Positions 53,166-62,550 of a stretch of DNA of 64,000 bases are shown here, one piece after another (the first letter of the stretch is position 1; the number at the start of each line of letters is the position of its first letter). The stretch spans positions 2,666,001-2,730,000 of the forward strand of contig NZ_CP047209.1 of NCBI RefSeq assembly GCF_030408755.1, read 5' to 3'. Origin of the DNA: Corynebacterium felinum (GTDB lineage Bacteria; Actinomycetota; Actinomycetes; Mycobacteriales; Mycobacteriaceae). Made by a program: the position numbers and the translations under genes. The notes beneath the pieces were generated by a model. That model was not told the DNA's origin, made no database searches, and saw nothing but the letters and a program-made list of their open reading frames with translations.

Positions 53166-54782
53166 TTAGGTGCTGGAGTGATCTTTTAGCAACGCCCGCA
53201 ACTGCTTGCGGCTGGTCTTGCCCACGCCCGTCACGGGGAAAGCAGTGACCACCTGGAAAAAGTCGGGGATCTTAAACTCCGCCACACCCCGGGCGCGTAA
53301 ATGCTGCCGCAGCCTATGCCCCAATTCCTTGGCGGAAGCAGTATCGTCGTGATGAGTGACCACAATCCAGGCGCAGCATTTCTCCCCCAGCGTTTCATCC
53401 GGAACACCGACTACAGCGGCGTCGAAAACATCGGGGTGGGCGATGAGGTGATCTTCAATCTCTTCTGCAGAAATCTTCTCCCCGCCGCGGTTAATCTGAT
53501 CCTTATCGCGCCCTTCGACAATAAGATGGCCGGAATCGAGTTGGCGCACAATATCGCCGGTGCGATAAAACCCATCCTCAGTAAAAGAGTGCGGTGCGGC
53601 CCCCGCGAAATAGCCCCTGATGGTGTACGGCCCGCGGGTGAGCAAATGCCCGCGCTGCCCAAGGGGCACTGGCTGGTCATGATCGTCAACGATACGAATC
53701 TCATCATCGGCCGAAATCGGCCGCCCCTGAGTAGAAACCACCAGCTCCTCGGAATCCTCCGGGCGGGTATAGCACACCAGCCCTTCAGCCATGCCAAAGA
53801 CCTGCTGCAGTCGACAGCCCAATTCCGGCTGCACCCGGCGCGCAAGCTGCTCGGTCAGTTTCGCCCCACCGACCTGCAGCATTCTCAGGCTGCTCAAATC
53901 TGGGGTGCGCATCTTAGCCACCATCAGCCACGCATTAACAAGCGGTGGCACGAGTGCGGCCATGGTGATGCGTTCGCTGGCTATCAGCTCGAAGCTTGTC
54001 GACGGCGAAGGATCAGCATTCAACACCACCGTGCCACCGGAATAGAACACCCCCAAAATTCCAGGCGAACTCATGGTGAAGTTATGAGAAACCGGCAGCA
54101 CCACGAGAAATTTCGTCTGAGTATCAAGCTGGCAAATCTTCGCAGATTCTCGCACCGAATACAAATAATCCGCATGCGAGCGTGGGATCAGCTTCGGAAT
54201 GCCCGTAGTGCCACCCGATACTTGTAAAAAGGCCACATCGAAAGCCGACACGTTAGCAGGAGTTAGCGTCGTGTTCGTTGGTTGATCAGCTGGTTGAAGG
54301 TCTCCTACCGATTTCAGCACCAGCACCTCTACACCTTCAACCTGGGAGGCGATCTCAGCAGCAAGCGCCGCATGATCACAGCCCGCCCACGTGTGGCAGG
54401 TAATGAACATGCGGGCCTTAGATTGCTGTGCAAAATGCGACAATTCCGCCTTCCGGTGCGCAGGCAAACACATCACCGGTCGTGCACCGAGTTTCCACAA
54501 TGCACCAATCACCACAACAAACTCGACCACATTGGGCAACTGCACCAACACATAGTCGCCTTGCTGCACACCCTTCTCGCGCAACAGGATCGCGGCGGCG
54601 GTGGCGGCGTCGGCAAGCTGCGTATAGCTCAAACGCACAGGTGTGCCGGCAAGATCGTGACCCACAAGCGCAGTGTGGGTGGAATATCTATCGGAGCAGA
54701 CATCAAAAAACTCAGCAAAAGTCTCAGTTGTCCACAGTCCACGCGCCAGGTAATCAGCGCACACATCATCGGGGTAGAGCAC
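53166..54782 (-). CDS. entE: 2,3-dihydroxybenzoate-AMP ligase
   Basis: 538 residues, stand-alone aryl-acid adenylating enzyme of the ANL superfamily. It activates 2,3-dihydroxybenzoate with ATP and transfers it to the aryl carrier protein. Landmarks: VSGGTTGIPKLIPRSHADY (P-loop), the SHNFTMSSPG and FGMAEGLVCYTR segments typical of DhbE/EntE, YRTGDIVR, and GREKINRGGEKIS-type hinge in GRDKDQINRGGEKISAEE, with a late Lys in GVGKTSRKQL. Start GTG at 54782, only 3 bases after the entC stop, so coupled translation is likely. Salicylate as substrate is less likely because EntA and EntB are present. Confidence 0.95.
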   Translation of the reverse strand: MLYPDDVCADYLARGLWTTETFAEFFDVCSDRYSTHTALVGHDLAGTPVRLSYTQLADAATAAAILLREKGVQQGDYVLVQLPNVVEFVVVIGALWKLGARPVMCLPAHRKAELSHFAQQSKARMFITCHTWAGCDHAALAAEIASQVEGVEVLVLKSVGDLQPADQPTNTTLTPANVSAFDVAFLQVSGGTTGIPKLIPRSHADYLYSVRESAKICQLDTQTKFLVVLPVSHNFTMSSPGILGVFYSGGTVVLNADPSPSTSFELIASERITMAALVPPLVNAWLMVAKMRTPDLSSLRMLQVGGAKLTEQLARRVQPELGCRLQQVFGMAEGLVCYTRPEDSEELVVSTQGRPISADDEIRIVDDHDQPVPLGQRGHLLTRGPYTIRGYFAGAAPHSFTEDGFYRTGDIVRQLDSGHLIVEGRDKDQINRGGEKISAEEIEDHLIAHPDVFDAAVVGVPDETLGEKCCAWIVVTHHDDTASAKELGHRLRQHLRARGVAEFKIPDFFQVVTAFPVTGVGKTSRKQLRALLKDHSST

Positions 54783-54785
54783 TTG

Positions 54786-56102
54786 TTAACACTTTCTTTC
54801 AGCACCCACAGCTGCATCCTTCATGCAAGCGGGAATAAACACATCAACAGCAGTCGAATCAAAGGTGAGGGGGTCGAAATCATCATGGAAATCATTGCGC
54901 CCCAACCCCAACACCGAACGGATCGGGCCTAGCTTCGTATCGGTTTCTGCCAACTCCTCACTCGGGCGCGAATTATGCACCAACCCACCACCCGCACGGG
55001 CAATCACAGTGGAGCCGCACACATAAGCACTACGGATAGCGACACGAAATTCACCATCCCCATTCTCATCGGAAAAGCCCACCGCACCGGCATAAAAACC
55101 ACGCTCGGGTTCAATCTCCGCCAAAATCTCCGCCACCAAGCGTTCAGGGAAACCATTCACCGCCGCCGTCGGGTGCAAAAGCTGTGCTAACTCTAAAACT
55201 GAAATATCCACATCCTCACGCAACACCCCAGAAATCGGGGTACCCAAATGCCAGGTGTGGGACGTATGCATCAACACCGGTCGCTGAGGAACATGAAGCT
55301 CACTGCACAACGGCGACAAAACGCTCTTAATGCCATCAGTGACAAACTTGTGCTCATGTAAATTCTTCACACTGTGCTGCAGCTGCTGCGCACGGTGCTG
55401 ATCAACCTCAGGATCAGTACTACGCCTAGTGGTACCTGCCAGCGGGAAGGAACGAATCACCCGTCCGCGCTTCTCAATGAGCACCTCGGGGCTTGGGCCT
55501 ACGAAAAACGCCTTCTGCTCCCCCACTTCACCACAGGCTTCAGACTCCAACTCAAGCACATAGCCAAAACCTTGCGACACCACCTGCGACTGTTCATCAG
55601 CAGCACCATCCGCCAGCACCCAATCCACATGCGCATTCTTGTGCGCCTCTGCATCAGCCCAGTTCTGCGCAACAGTATCTTTCGCGGCGGCGGATAAAAA
55701 CCCCGCCAAAATCCGCTCCGGTTTCACCGGTGCAGCAAGCCGGAAACGCTCCGCGCGACTGAGCACAATCTTATCCACCTCAGACGCATTAATCAGCGCA
55801 ATCATCTGCGCCACCTTCAAACAATGCTCAGCCCGACTCGGTAGCGCCTCACAGTTGATCACCTGCGGCACAGGTGTGCGTGCTACCGCTAACACAACCT
55901 CATCAATCGACTCACAGCACCTGAAATCATCGGGGCGGAAAAACCTCGGGTTATCGTGGGCATGAAACGGCAACGCACCCACAACCACGGCACCTTCCTT
56001 ATTCGCAACAACAGCCTGGGCGAAAGAACCAAACGTTTCAGCCACCCCCGTTGCAGCCACCGTATAGTTCGGGCCGGTGAAAATAAAACTATGATCAGCC
56101 AC
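54786..56102 (-). CDS. entC: Isochorismate synthase
   Basis: 438 residues, chorismate-utilising enzyme; converts chorismate to isochorismate, the first committed step. Recognised by IDKIVLSRAERF-like segment (EVDKIVLSRAERF), FPLAGTTRRS, LHPTAAVNGFP, and the C-terminal GFYAGAVGFSDENGDGEF ... GGGLVHNSRPSEELAETDTKL. Starts at GTG 56102, sharing one base with the entB stop (TAGTG). The order entA-entB-entC-entE differs from E. coli entCEBA but has the same set. Confidence 0.94.
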   Translation of the reverse strand: MADHSFIFTGPNYTVAATGVAETFGSFAQAVVANKEGAVVVGALPFHAHDNPRFFRPDDFRCCESIDEVVLAVARTPVPQVINCEALPSRAEHCLKVAQMIALINASEVDKIVLSRAERFRLAAPVKPERILAGFLSAAAKDTVAQNWADAEAHKNAHVDWVLADGAADEQSQVVSQGFGYVLELESEACGEVGEQKAFFVGPSPEVLIEKRGRVIRSFPLAGTTRRSTDPEVDQHRAQQLQHSVKNLHEHKFVTDGIKSVLSPLCSELHVPQRPVLMHTSHTWHLGTPISGVLREDVDISVLELAQLLHPTAAVNGFPERLVAEILAEIEPERGFYAGAVGFSDENGDGEFRVAIRSAYVCGSTVIARAGGGLVHNSRPSEELAETDTKLGPIRSVLGLGRNDFHDDFDPLTFDSTAVDVFIPACMKDAAVGAERKC

Positions 56103-56755
56103 TACTCATCTCCCCCAGCTGTGTGCGCCCGATCCCACGACTCCACAACTTGTGCCGAAGACACCACACAGCCTGCGCGTTTCGCCACCCAGCGTGCAGC
56201 CATCTCGTGCTCTTCAGCGGAAAAATCAGCAATCGCATCAACAACAAAAAACGGCTGAATATCCTTCATAAACGCATCCACCGCCGTGACCATGCACCCC
56301 ATGTGCCCATACACGCCAGTAATCACCAACTGATCGCGGCCAGCAACCTTTAACACCTGTTCTAAATCAGTGCGTTCAAAAGCCGAATAGCGCCACTTGG
56401 TCAACACCACATCGCACTCGGCGGGAGCAAGCTCAGCAATAATCTCTGCATCCTCAGCCCGCTGCATACCTTCACCCCACACGTCGCGTAGAAGCCCGCG
56501 TCGATACGCATGCTGGGCGACCGGCTGCGCAGAATACAACACCGGAACACCCAGCGCCCGCGCCCGTTCAACCATCATGCGCATATTCGCCACCGCCGAA
56601 CGCACCGGCTCATCGGACACACGATACGCGCGCACAAAATAATTCTGCATATCGTGAATCAGCAGCGCAGAACGCGACACATCCACACTCCACGCCGCCG
56701 CACCCGAGGCCTCAACACGAGGAATTTCATAGGGGGCAATCGCAGGAATCGCCAT
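56102..56755 (-). CDS. entB: Isochorismatase (EntB without carrier domain)
   Basis: 217 residues. Hydrolyses isochorismate to 2,3-dihydro-2,3-dihydroxybenzoate and pyruvate. Family signs: SALLIHDMQNYFVRAY with the catalytic Asp, LTKWRYSAFERTDL with the Lys, and ITGVYGHMGCMVTAVDAF with the Cys region. Length equals the catalytic domain of EntB only; the carrier domain is a separate gene at 52848-53069. ATG with GAAGGAG eight bases upstream. 52 bases after entA. Confidence 0.94.
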   Translation of the reverse strand: MAIPAIAPYEIPRVEASGAAAWSVDVSRSALLIHDMQNYFVRAYRVSDEPVRSAVANMRMMVERARALGVPVLYSAQPVAQHAYRRGLLRDVWGEGMQRAEDAEIIAELAPAECDVVLTKWRYSAFERTDLEQVLKVAGRDQLVITGVYGHMGCMVTAVDAFMKDIQPFFVVDAIADFSAEEHEMAARWVAKRAGCVVSSAQVVESWDRAHTAGGDE

Positions 56756-56807
56756 TACAAGTCTCCTTCAACAACCATTACGAACACAGTCAGGTCAATC
56801 CCACGCA

Positions 56808-57680
56808 CTAAAACGTTGCACCACCATCCACTTTGAGATCCTGCATCGTCACATGCCCCGCCTGCTGTCCCAATAAAAACAGGCACACACGAGCCACATC
56901 ATCAGCAGTCGCCAGCTTGCGCAGCGGAATACCCAACCGAAAATCCTCAGGAGAACCCGCCACAACCGCCGCACTCCGATCCTCACCTGAAGGCCACATG
57001 CCACGCAGCATCGGCGTATCAGTCGAACCCGGCGACACCGTATTACAGCGCACCCCACTTGAGGCACACTCCAAACCCAATGTCTGCACCCAGGACAACG
57101 CCGCAGCTTTCGACGCCCCATAACTAGCCATGCCCACCCGCGGCGTGGAACCAGCATTCGACGCCACCACCACAATCGACCCAGCCTTACGGGCACACAA
57201 ACGCGCAGCCACCTGCGAACACACCGTGACCACACCAAAGAAATTCGTGCGCATATTCCGCCACGCCGCATCCAATTCCACCCCAGTAGTGGAAGCGCTC
57301 ACATCAGCATCCGCGACATCCCGCGTATCTCTGCGAGTATCTATGCGGGAATTTTTATTGCAATTTTGCGCAATCAAACTCTTCTCAACTGCATAATCGG
57401 CCACCATCACACCAGCGCAGTGCACCAAACCCCACAGCGGGCCTTTCTCCCGCTCCGCTTGATCACACAGCTGCGCAACACGGGCTGCATCCGTAACATC
57501 AAGCTCCGGCAAATCCCACCCAGTAACCAGGTAACCGGCCTGTTCAAGCTGGCGCACACAGGCGCGACCAATCCCGCCTTTTGCCCCCGTCACAATCACA
57601 TGGCGGGAATAACTCCCTGGTGCTTCATCAGAGTCGGTATGAGACACCTCAGGCTGCGGCACATTCGAACTGTCAGACAT
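56808..57680 (-). CDS. entA: 2,3-dihydro-2,3-dihydroxybenzoate dehydrogenase
   Basis: 290 residues, short-chain dehydrogenase; oxidises dihydro-dihydroxybenzoate to 2,3-dihydroxybenzoate with NAD. Rossmann motif VTGAKGGIGRA near residue 31, catalytic Tyr and Lys in MASYGASKAAA, then NTVSPGSTDTPMLRGMW typical of EntA/DhbA. It carries an insertion of about 30 polar residues (around 100-135; CNKNSRIDTRRDTRD) between the LVHCAGV strand and the following helix, which family members of about 250-260 residues lack. ATG at 57680 chosen; the upstream extension to 57800 is atypical. First gene of the operon, 310 bases from the DtxR box. Confidence 0.92.
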   Translation of the reverse strand: MSDSSNVPQPEVSHTDSDEAPGSYSRHVIVTGAKGGIGRACVRQLEQAGYLVTGWDLPELDVTDAARVAQLCDQAEREKGPLWGLVHCAGVMVADYAVEKSLIAQNCNKNSRIDTRRDTRDVADADVSASTTGVELDAAWRNMRTNFFGVVTVCSQVAARLCARKAGSIVVVASNAGSTPRVGMASYGASKAAALSWVQTLGLECASSGVRCNTVSPGSTDTPMLRGMWPSGEDRSAAVVAGSPEDFRLGIPLRKLATADDVARVCLFLLGQQAGHVTMQDLKVDGGATF

Positions 57681-57990
57681 TGTTGCGGCGCTTTCTTTAC
57701 TATATGCAGGAAAAATAATGGGAAATCCAACGACAATCACCTCCACCCGCTCGAGGAAAAACACAAGCCCCTCACTAGCGCAGGCGACGCGATCCACCAC
57801 TGCGGGGGTAAGACAAGTAGCACCTTTGCCACCCCTTGTTGAGCGTCACAATTTGATGGGCATTATTTGTGTATTTTCTTCAGATTTAGCCAAAAGGCGG
57901 GCAAAAGCACTGCATAGAACAGTGGAATAAACTTCATTCTTTCGGTGGATAATTCCGGAAGCAACCTTAGCCCCTGAACGCCGATACTCG

Positions 57991-58009
57991 CAAGGTTAGC
58001 CTAACCATG
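57991..58009. promoter_or_regulatory. DtxR iron box upstream of the siderophore operon
   Basis: CAAGGTTAGCCTAACCATG contains the perfect dyad GGTTAGCCTAACC of the DtxR/IdeR consensus TTAGGTTAGSCTAACCTAA. DtxR with Fe2+ represses such promoters, so the ent operon (minus strand) should be induced in iron starvation. The region 57681-58384 has no other gene. Confidence 0.85.
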
Positions 58010-58244
58010 ATTTCCCCCACGATAGCTGTTTTATCCTCAAACCCATACGGCTTACAGGGGCAAGAGCAGCACTAAAGCGCAAACATGCTCCCCCCCACCG
58101 TGATACCCCACTCTGCAACCAAGGTGCATCACCCTCCCCCACTTTCACCTTGTGGACACAGGCACTGTGATCAATGACAACCATTCAGCAGTGACACCCG
58201 CACCACCAAGATCTCACTGTTGTCACACCCGTGGAAAACACTTC

Positions 58245-58292
58245 ACACAACGTCACCGGCACACAACGTCTCCGGAACACAACGTCACCGGA
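58245..58292. repeat. Three tandem 16-bp repeats
   Basis: Unit ACACAACGTCACCGGM at 58245, 58261 and 58277, with a degenerate fourth unit after 58293. It lies in the leader region of the decayed beta-propeller gene. Confidence 0.75.
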
Positions 58293-58384
58293 ACACACGC
58301 TCCTCCACCGGCACACATGCACTACCTGCCACCACAACCTATCCCCTTGAGAAACCCCAACCCCACAGAAAGGGCACCAACACT

Positions 58385-59135
58385 ATGACCACCCCACGAC
58401 GCGGCACCTTCCTGATCGCCACCGCACTCATCTCCGCAGAACTGTCCACCCCCACACCACCAGCACTGGCACAAGATACCTGCGCACCAGCAATCACCGC
58501 GCCAGCCGCCAACGGCTAACTCATAACACCCGAAGTTAACGTCAAACCAAGCGGGGTTGTCACCATCAATGGAACTGGATTCGACCAACGCCCCACCGAC
58601 GGCTTCCTTGCCTTTAAGATCAACAAAGGCACACCCAACTGGGCTGATGACCAAACCGCCGACACCGGACTACCCCAACTCAGCGACCAAGCACACCCTC
58701 TCCCTGCCGGGCAAGCTCATCTACGTGGCCAACCGCGGATCGGACACGATCAGCGTGATCGACCCCGCCACCTTAGAACTCAAAGCCAACCTGCGGGCTG
58801 GCACGCTGCCAAACCACATCTCCATTGACCCTCAAGGCGAGGTGTTTGCAGTGAACAAGGCAGCACAGAAGTAAGGCCAAGGCTCTATCGACTAGGTGTA
58901 CCGCTTCGCACGCATACACATGCACATCCTGCCAGAAACTTCTACACCTACCAGCACGACACCTGATGCTTTCGGTAGCTCGCTGGGCGAAGGCAAGCAG
59001 AAGTGGCATAAACCACTGATCAACATTCTCGCTACTGTGGGCATCCTCGGTGTGCTGGGCGCGATCGACGCAGCGTTAGTAACTATGGGTGTAATTCCCA
59101 CCTACCTGCTGCCGGCTGTACTGAAGCGGCAGTAG
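58385..59135 (+). pseudogene. Decayed paralogue of the beta-propeller surface protein
   Basis: Fragments align in order with the gene at 59835: a signal peptide (ATG 58385, ending PPALAQD), a stop at 58517-58519, the first domain (GVVTINGTGFDQRPTDGF against GVVTIKGTGFEARPADGG), a large deletion near 58690, the last propeller blade (YVANRGSDTISVIDPATLEL against YITNRGAGTVTVIDPAELKV), another stop near 58872, and a C-terminal membrane segment (GILGVLGAIDAALVTMGVIP). The loss of most of the propeller plus at least two stops makes it non-functional. Confidence 0.88.
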
Positions 59136-59834
59136 CGTCAAGGAGCGTGGGACTTCTTCTGCGCTCCCCCTTAAAAGCCAGTGATGCGCGCGTGCGCCCA
59201 CATTCTTCTCACCTAGGTTTGTGCTGGCCATTCGCCCTCGTGGTCGTGCTCTGGGCACCAAGGTCGCACCCCTTGGATGACACTAGCTAGTTTTCCAAGA
59301 AACCACCCCCGTTGCATCTGCGGAAATACCACAGTGCAGCGGGTTTTATTTATGCACAGGTGGAAAAAGCCGAGGATATTTCAATATTTTCTTATACTTT
59401 CCTTCACATTACCTGTGCGACGCCTGCTCGTAGCGGGGGTAATTTCCTTAGCAAATCGCCACCCCGTGACTAGCGCCACAATTAGACAAGCGTCAAGGCG
59501 AGTACAGATTGATCAACAACCAAAGTTCGGGATTATCCCTGCACATATCGTGTTAATTCCCCTCCACCTTTGGTTTGATGGTCGGACAAATTTTTCAGCA
59601 TGTATAAACATTGCTATTCAGGCAAGGCTAATCATTGTTTCCTTAGGCGTACTTCATCTAGGGTAAGGCTCGTGCGTTTTTAAAGAGGCGCTCGTTGCTC
59701 TCACTCCAATGTGTCAGGGGTTATCCCTTCCCCCTCACTTTTAAAAGCGCCAACCTACGCTTTCACCTCACCACCCAAGGATGAGGTTAATAGTCAAATT
59801 CTCCCCCTAAGTGCACAGAAAGACACTGTAGAAG
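59136..59834. other. Intergenic region with a weak DtxR-like site
   Basis: About 700 bases without a convincing gene; an open frame at 59277-59666 has no family features. TCAGGCAAGGCTAATCATT at 59618-59636 matches about 12 of 19 positions of the DtxR consensus, including AAGGCTAA. It could make the next gene iron-controlled, but the match is weak. Confidence 0.3.
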
Positions 59835-62108
59835 ATGAAGAAGACCTACGCAGTACAGCGTGCCCTTGCAGGCATGATGTCCGTAGCATTGATCACCGGT
59901 GGCCTCGGAGTAGTCACCGCCTCCCCAGCACTGGCCCACCAAGTTCAGTGTGTCAAGGAACCACAAGTTCGTAAGGGCATTGGTGCCGGTGAGCTGACAA
60001 TTGTTGAAGAATCCGTCGTACCTGGTGGTGTAGTCACCATCAAGGGCACCGGCTTCGAAGCCCGCCCAGCAGACGGTGGCTTCATCGGAATCAAGATCAA
60101 CCAGAACGACAACAAGTGGCCTGAAGATCAGTCCGCCGGTTCCGGCTTGGCCTTCGAAGGTGGCGCAACCACCCTGCACCTACCAGGCTCTCAGGTTAAA
60201 GACGGTGCCTTCGAAGTGAAGGTAGTACTACCAAGTGATCTCGGCGATGGCAACCACGTGATCACCTTCGTTGCCGGCAACGACGGTGGCCCAGGTATCT
60301 CCCGCCCCATCCTGGTCAAGGTTCTCCACGACCCAGCTCATCCTTGCATTCCAGCAGGAACCGTAGCTGAGCCAAAGGCAAGCGCTGAGCCTAACGTGCT
60401 GCCAAACGATGGTCGTTTCGGCAAGGCTGGCGACATCGTCGTCAACACGAATGTAACTGGCTTCACCCCTGGTGAAACCGTTGCAGCCAAGCTGGGCGAT
60501 CAAGTACTCAAGCCACTGCGCGACCGTGCAGTCAAGGTTAAAGAAGACGGCACTGCGAGTGCTTCCTTCGTGGTCCCGGGCGCAGGCCTGCGTCCAGGCC
60601 AGCACACCATCACCGTGCACACCACCAAGGAAAACCTCAACACCACCTTCACCACCGAACCAGCAGCCACCGTTTCCAACAACGCTGCTGCCGGATCCAC
60701 CTCCACTCTGTCTGTGGCTCACCTCCCAGTAGGAGCAAAGGTCACCGGTGTGGGTACCGAAGGTGCGAACTGGCTTTCTGAAGCACAGGCAGCAACCGAA
60801 GTTGACGGCAAGGTTGTTATTGAAGGTGTGAAGGTTCCTGCCAATGCCCCATTCGGCGGCCAGGTCTTCTTCACCTACGTTGTTGGCGACACCGCACCAG
60901 TCACCGCAAAGACTAACAGCAAGGTCAACGCTTCCACCGACGCTGTCGGTGAAGACGCCTACAGCGTGATCACCCGCAAGGTTCCAGCCGGTTTGTACCA
61001 GTCGGCAGTCAACAGCGACAAGGGCCTTCTGTTCGTCACCCAGGCTGTGCGTACCTCTTCCTCCACCTTGATGAAGCTCAACGCAGACACCCTGGAAACC
61101 ATCGCTGAGAACAAGGACCTGGGCTCCGACGGCAAGGATGGCGTCATGGCTGCCTACGGCATCGGCTTGGACAACAAGCGCGAGCTGGTGTGGATCACCA
61201 ACACTCGCCACGACACCGTCAGTGTGTACAAGCAGTCCGACCTTTCCTTGGTCAAGCACTTCGACAAGGGCGAAACCAACCACCCACGCGACATCGTTAT
61301 TGATGAGCGCACCGGTAAGGCCTATGTCACCGCTGCTGGTGGTAACACCATCGACATCTTCGACCTGAGCAAGGAAGGCGGCAAGCGTGCCGGCCAGATC
61401 GACTTGGGCGACTTCCCAACCCCAATGTCGATCGAATACTTGCCAGAACAGAACCTGCTGTTTACCACCTCCCGTGGCAAGCCAAAGGCAGTGCGTGTTG
61501 ATCTCACCACCGAGAAGGCAACTGTTATCGACCTGCCTGCTGATAAGGTCGCTGCCGCTTCCGGTATCGCCTACGATCCAGCAACCAAGAACCTGTTCAT
61601 TGCAAGCCAAGATTCCGGCAACACCGTGGTGATCAACTCTGAGACCGGCGCGTTTGTGAAGGAAATCCCCACCGGCGCATTGGCCTTGAACGCTCACTAC
61701 AACCCACGTGACAAGCGTGTGTACATCACCAACCGTGGTGCAGGCACCGTCACCGTGATCGACCCAGCAGAGCTGAAGGTTGTTGCGAACCTGCCAGCAG
61801 GTAAGTTCGCAAACCACATCTCCGTGGGTGCTAATGGTGCAGTTTATGCCGTGAACAAGGCAGCGGAGAAGGAAGGCGACATCAACGTCGACACCATCTC
61901 CCGCTTCCAGCTAAAGAACCTGCCTCCAGCAGACAACACTGGTGGCTCTAGCGTGGGCAACCTCGGCAACGTTGGCAAGATATTGCTCGGTGTCCTCGGT
62001 GCCGTCGGCATCTTGGGCGTGCTGGGCGCAGTTGCAGCAGCACTGGTGAAGTTCGGTCTCATCCCAGCTCACCTGGTACCTGCTCCACTGCGTGGCGCAC
62101 TGGGATAA
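59835..62108 (+). CDS. Secreted beta-propeller (YVTN-type) surface protein with C-terminal membrane anchor
   Basis: 757 residues. Signal peptide to SPALA (about 36). Residues ~37-180 form an Ig-like domain (GVVTIKGTGFEARPADGGF) and ~200-280 a second one (GDIVVNTNVTGFTPGETVAA). Residues ~380-690 form a beta-propeller with YVTN-like blades (VYITNRGAGTVTVIDPAEL, LFIASQDSGNTVVINSETG, AYVTAAGGNTIDIFD). The tail is a hydrophobic Gly/Leu-rich helix (LLGVLGAVGILGVLGAVAAAL) plus a short end. Exposed on the envelope; ligand unknown. Position between the ent operon and the siderophore-binding lipoprotein suggests, but does not prove, a role in iron uptake. A decayed copy lies just upstream. Confidence 0.85.
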   Translation: MKKTYAVQRALAGMMSVALITGGLGVVTASPALAHQVQCVKEPQVRKGIGAGELTIVEESVVPGGVVTIKGTGFEARPADGGFIGIKINQNDNKWPEDQSAGSGLAFEGGATTLHLPGSQVKDGAFEVKVVLPSDLGDGNHVITFVAGNDGGPGISRPILVKVLHDPAHPCIPAGTVAEPKASAEPNVLPNDGRFGKAGDIVVNTNVTGFTPGETVAAKLGDQVLKPLRDRAVKVKEDGTASASFVVPGAGLRPGQHTITVHTTKENLNTTFTTEPAATVSNNAAAGSTSTLSVAHLPVGAKVTGVGTEGANWLSEAQAATEVDGKVVIEGVKVPANAPFGGQVFFTYVVGDTAPVTAKTNSKVNASTDAVGEDAYSVITRKVPAGLYQSAVNSDKGLLFVTQAVRTSSSTLMKLNADTLETIAENKDLGSDGKDGVMAAYGIGLDNKRELVWITNTRHDTVSVYKQSDLSLVKHFDKGETNHPRDIVIDERTGKAYVTAAGGNTIDIFDLSKEGGKRAGQIDLGDFPTPMSIEYLPEQNLLFTTSRGKPKAVRVDLTTEKATVIDLPADKVAAASGIAYDPATKNLFIASQDSGNTVVINSETGAFVKEIPTGALALNAHYNPRDKRVYITNRGAGTVTVIDPAELKVVANLPAGKFANHISVGANGAVYAVNKAAEKEGDINVDTISRFQLKNLPPADNTGGSSVGNLGNVGKILLGVLGAVGILGVLGAVAAALVKFGLIPAHLVPAPLRGALG

Positions 62109-62122
62109 AAGCCCCACCTCTT

Positions 62123-62174
62123 TCATGAAGGGGATATGCCACCAGAGTTCATCGCTGTGACCTCCCCTTCATGA
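62123..62174 (+). terminator. Hairpin after the beta-propeller gene
   Basis: Perfect 12-bp arms TCATGAAGGGGA (62123-62134) and TCCCCTTCATGA (62163-62174), with a 28-base loop and no T-run. It begins 14 bases past the stop. 62175-62550 shows no gene and no clear iron box. Confidence 0.5.
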
Positions 62175-62550
62175 GAATCCGGGAACATGAACTTTTCTCC
62201 CAGCAATGCTCAGTGAAGAAGTGTTCCCCCTTATGAGATAGTGACCAACATCCTCCCCTCTTGCAGATTTTAAGAAACAAGTGTTTCACAACCCAGCATC
62301 CCTGCGGCTGTGTGACCAGCAGTTTCCCCCTGCAAGCGGGGCAGGATGTTTCGGCGCTTTTACCCCCTCAAGGTGAACCTTCCCTCTACGCCCCCTTCCC
62401 AGCACGCTCCCCCAGCTTCCCAGCACCCCCTTTACTGAAGCCTTGCTTCATATTAGATACTTTAGATAACGACATTTTCATTACTTTTCCACTAATTCCC
62501 AATTTTTAGCCCCCATTTCCTCTGCCTCATCGACAGTGAAAGGACACCGC

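Noticed and set aside
59277..59666. 129-codon frame between the pseudogene and the beta-propeller gene
   Set aside because: No ribosome site, no recognisable domain, and it overlaps a possible regulatory region; counted as chance.
60228..61817. 529-codon minus-strand frame opposite the beta-propeller gene
   Set aside because: Antisense shadow; the plus-strand protein has a signal peptide, domains and a membrane anchor.
62440..62550. DtxR box upstream of the siderophore-binding lipoprotein
   Set aside because: Only A/T-rich fragments such as TTTAGATAAC are present, with too few matches to the consensus.
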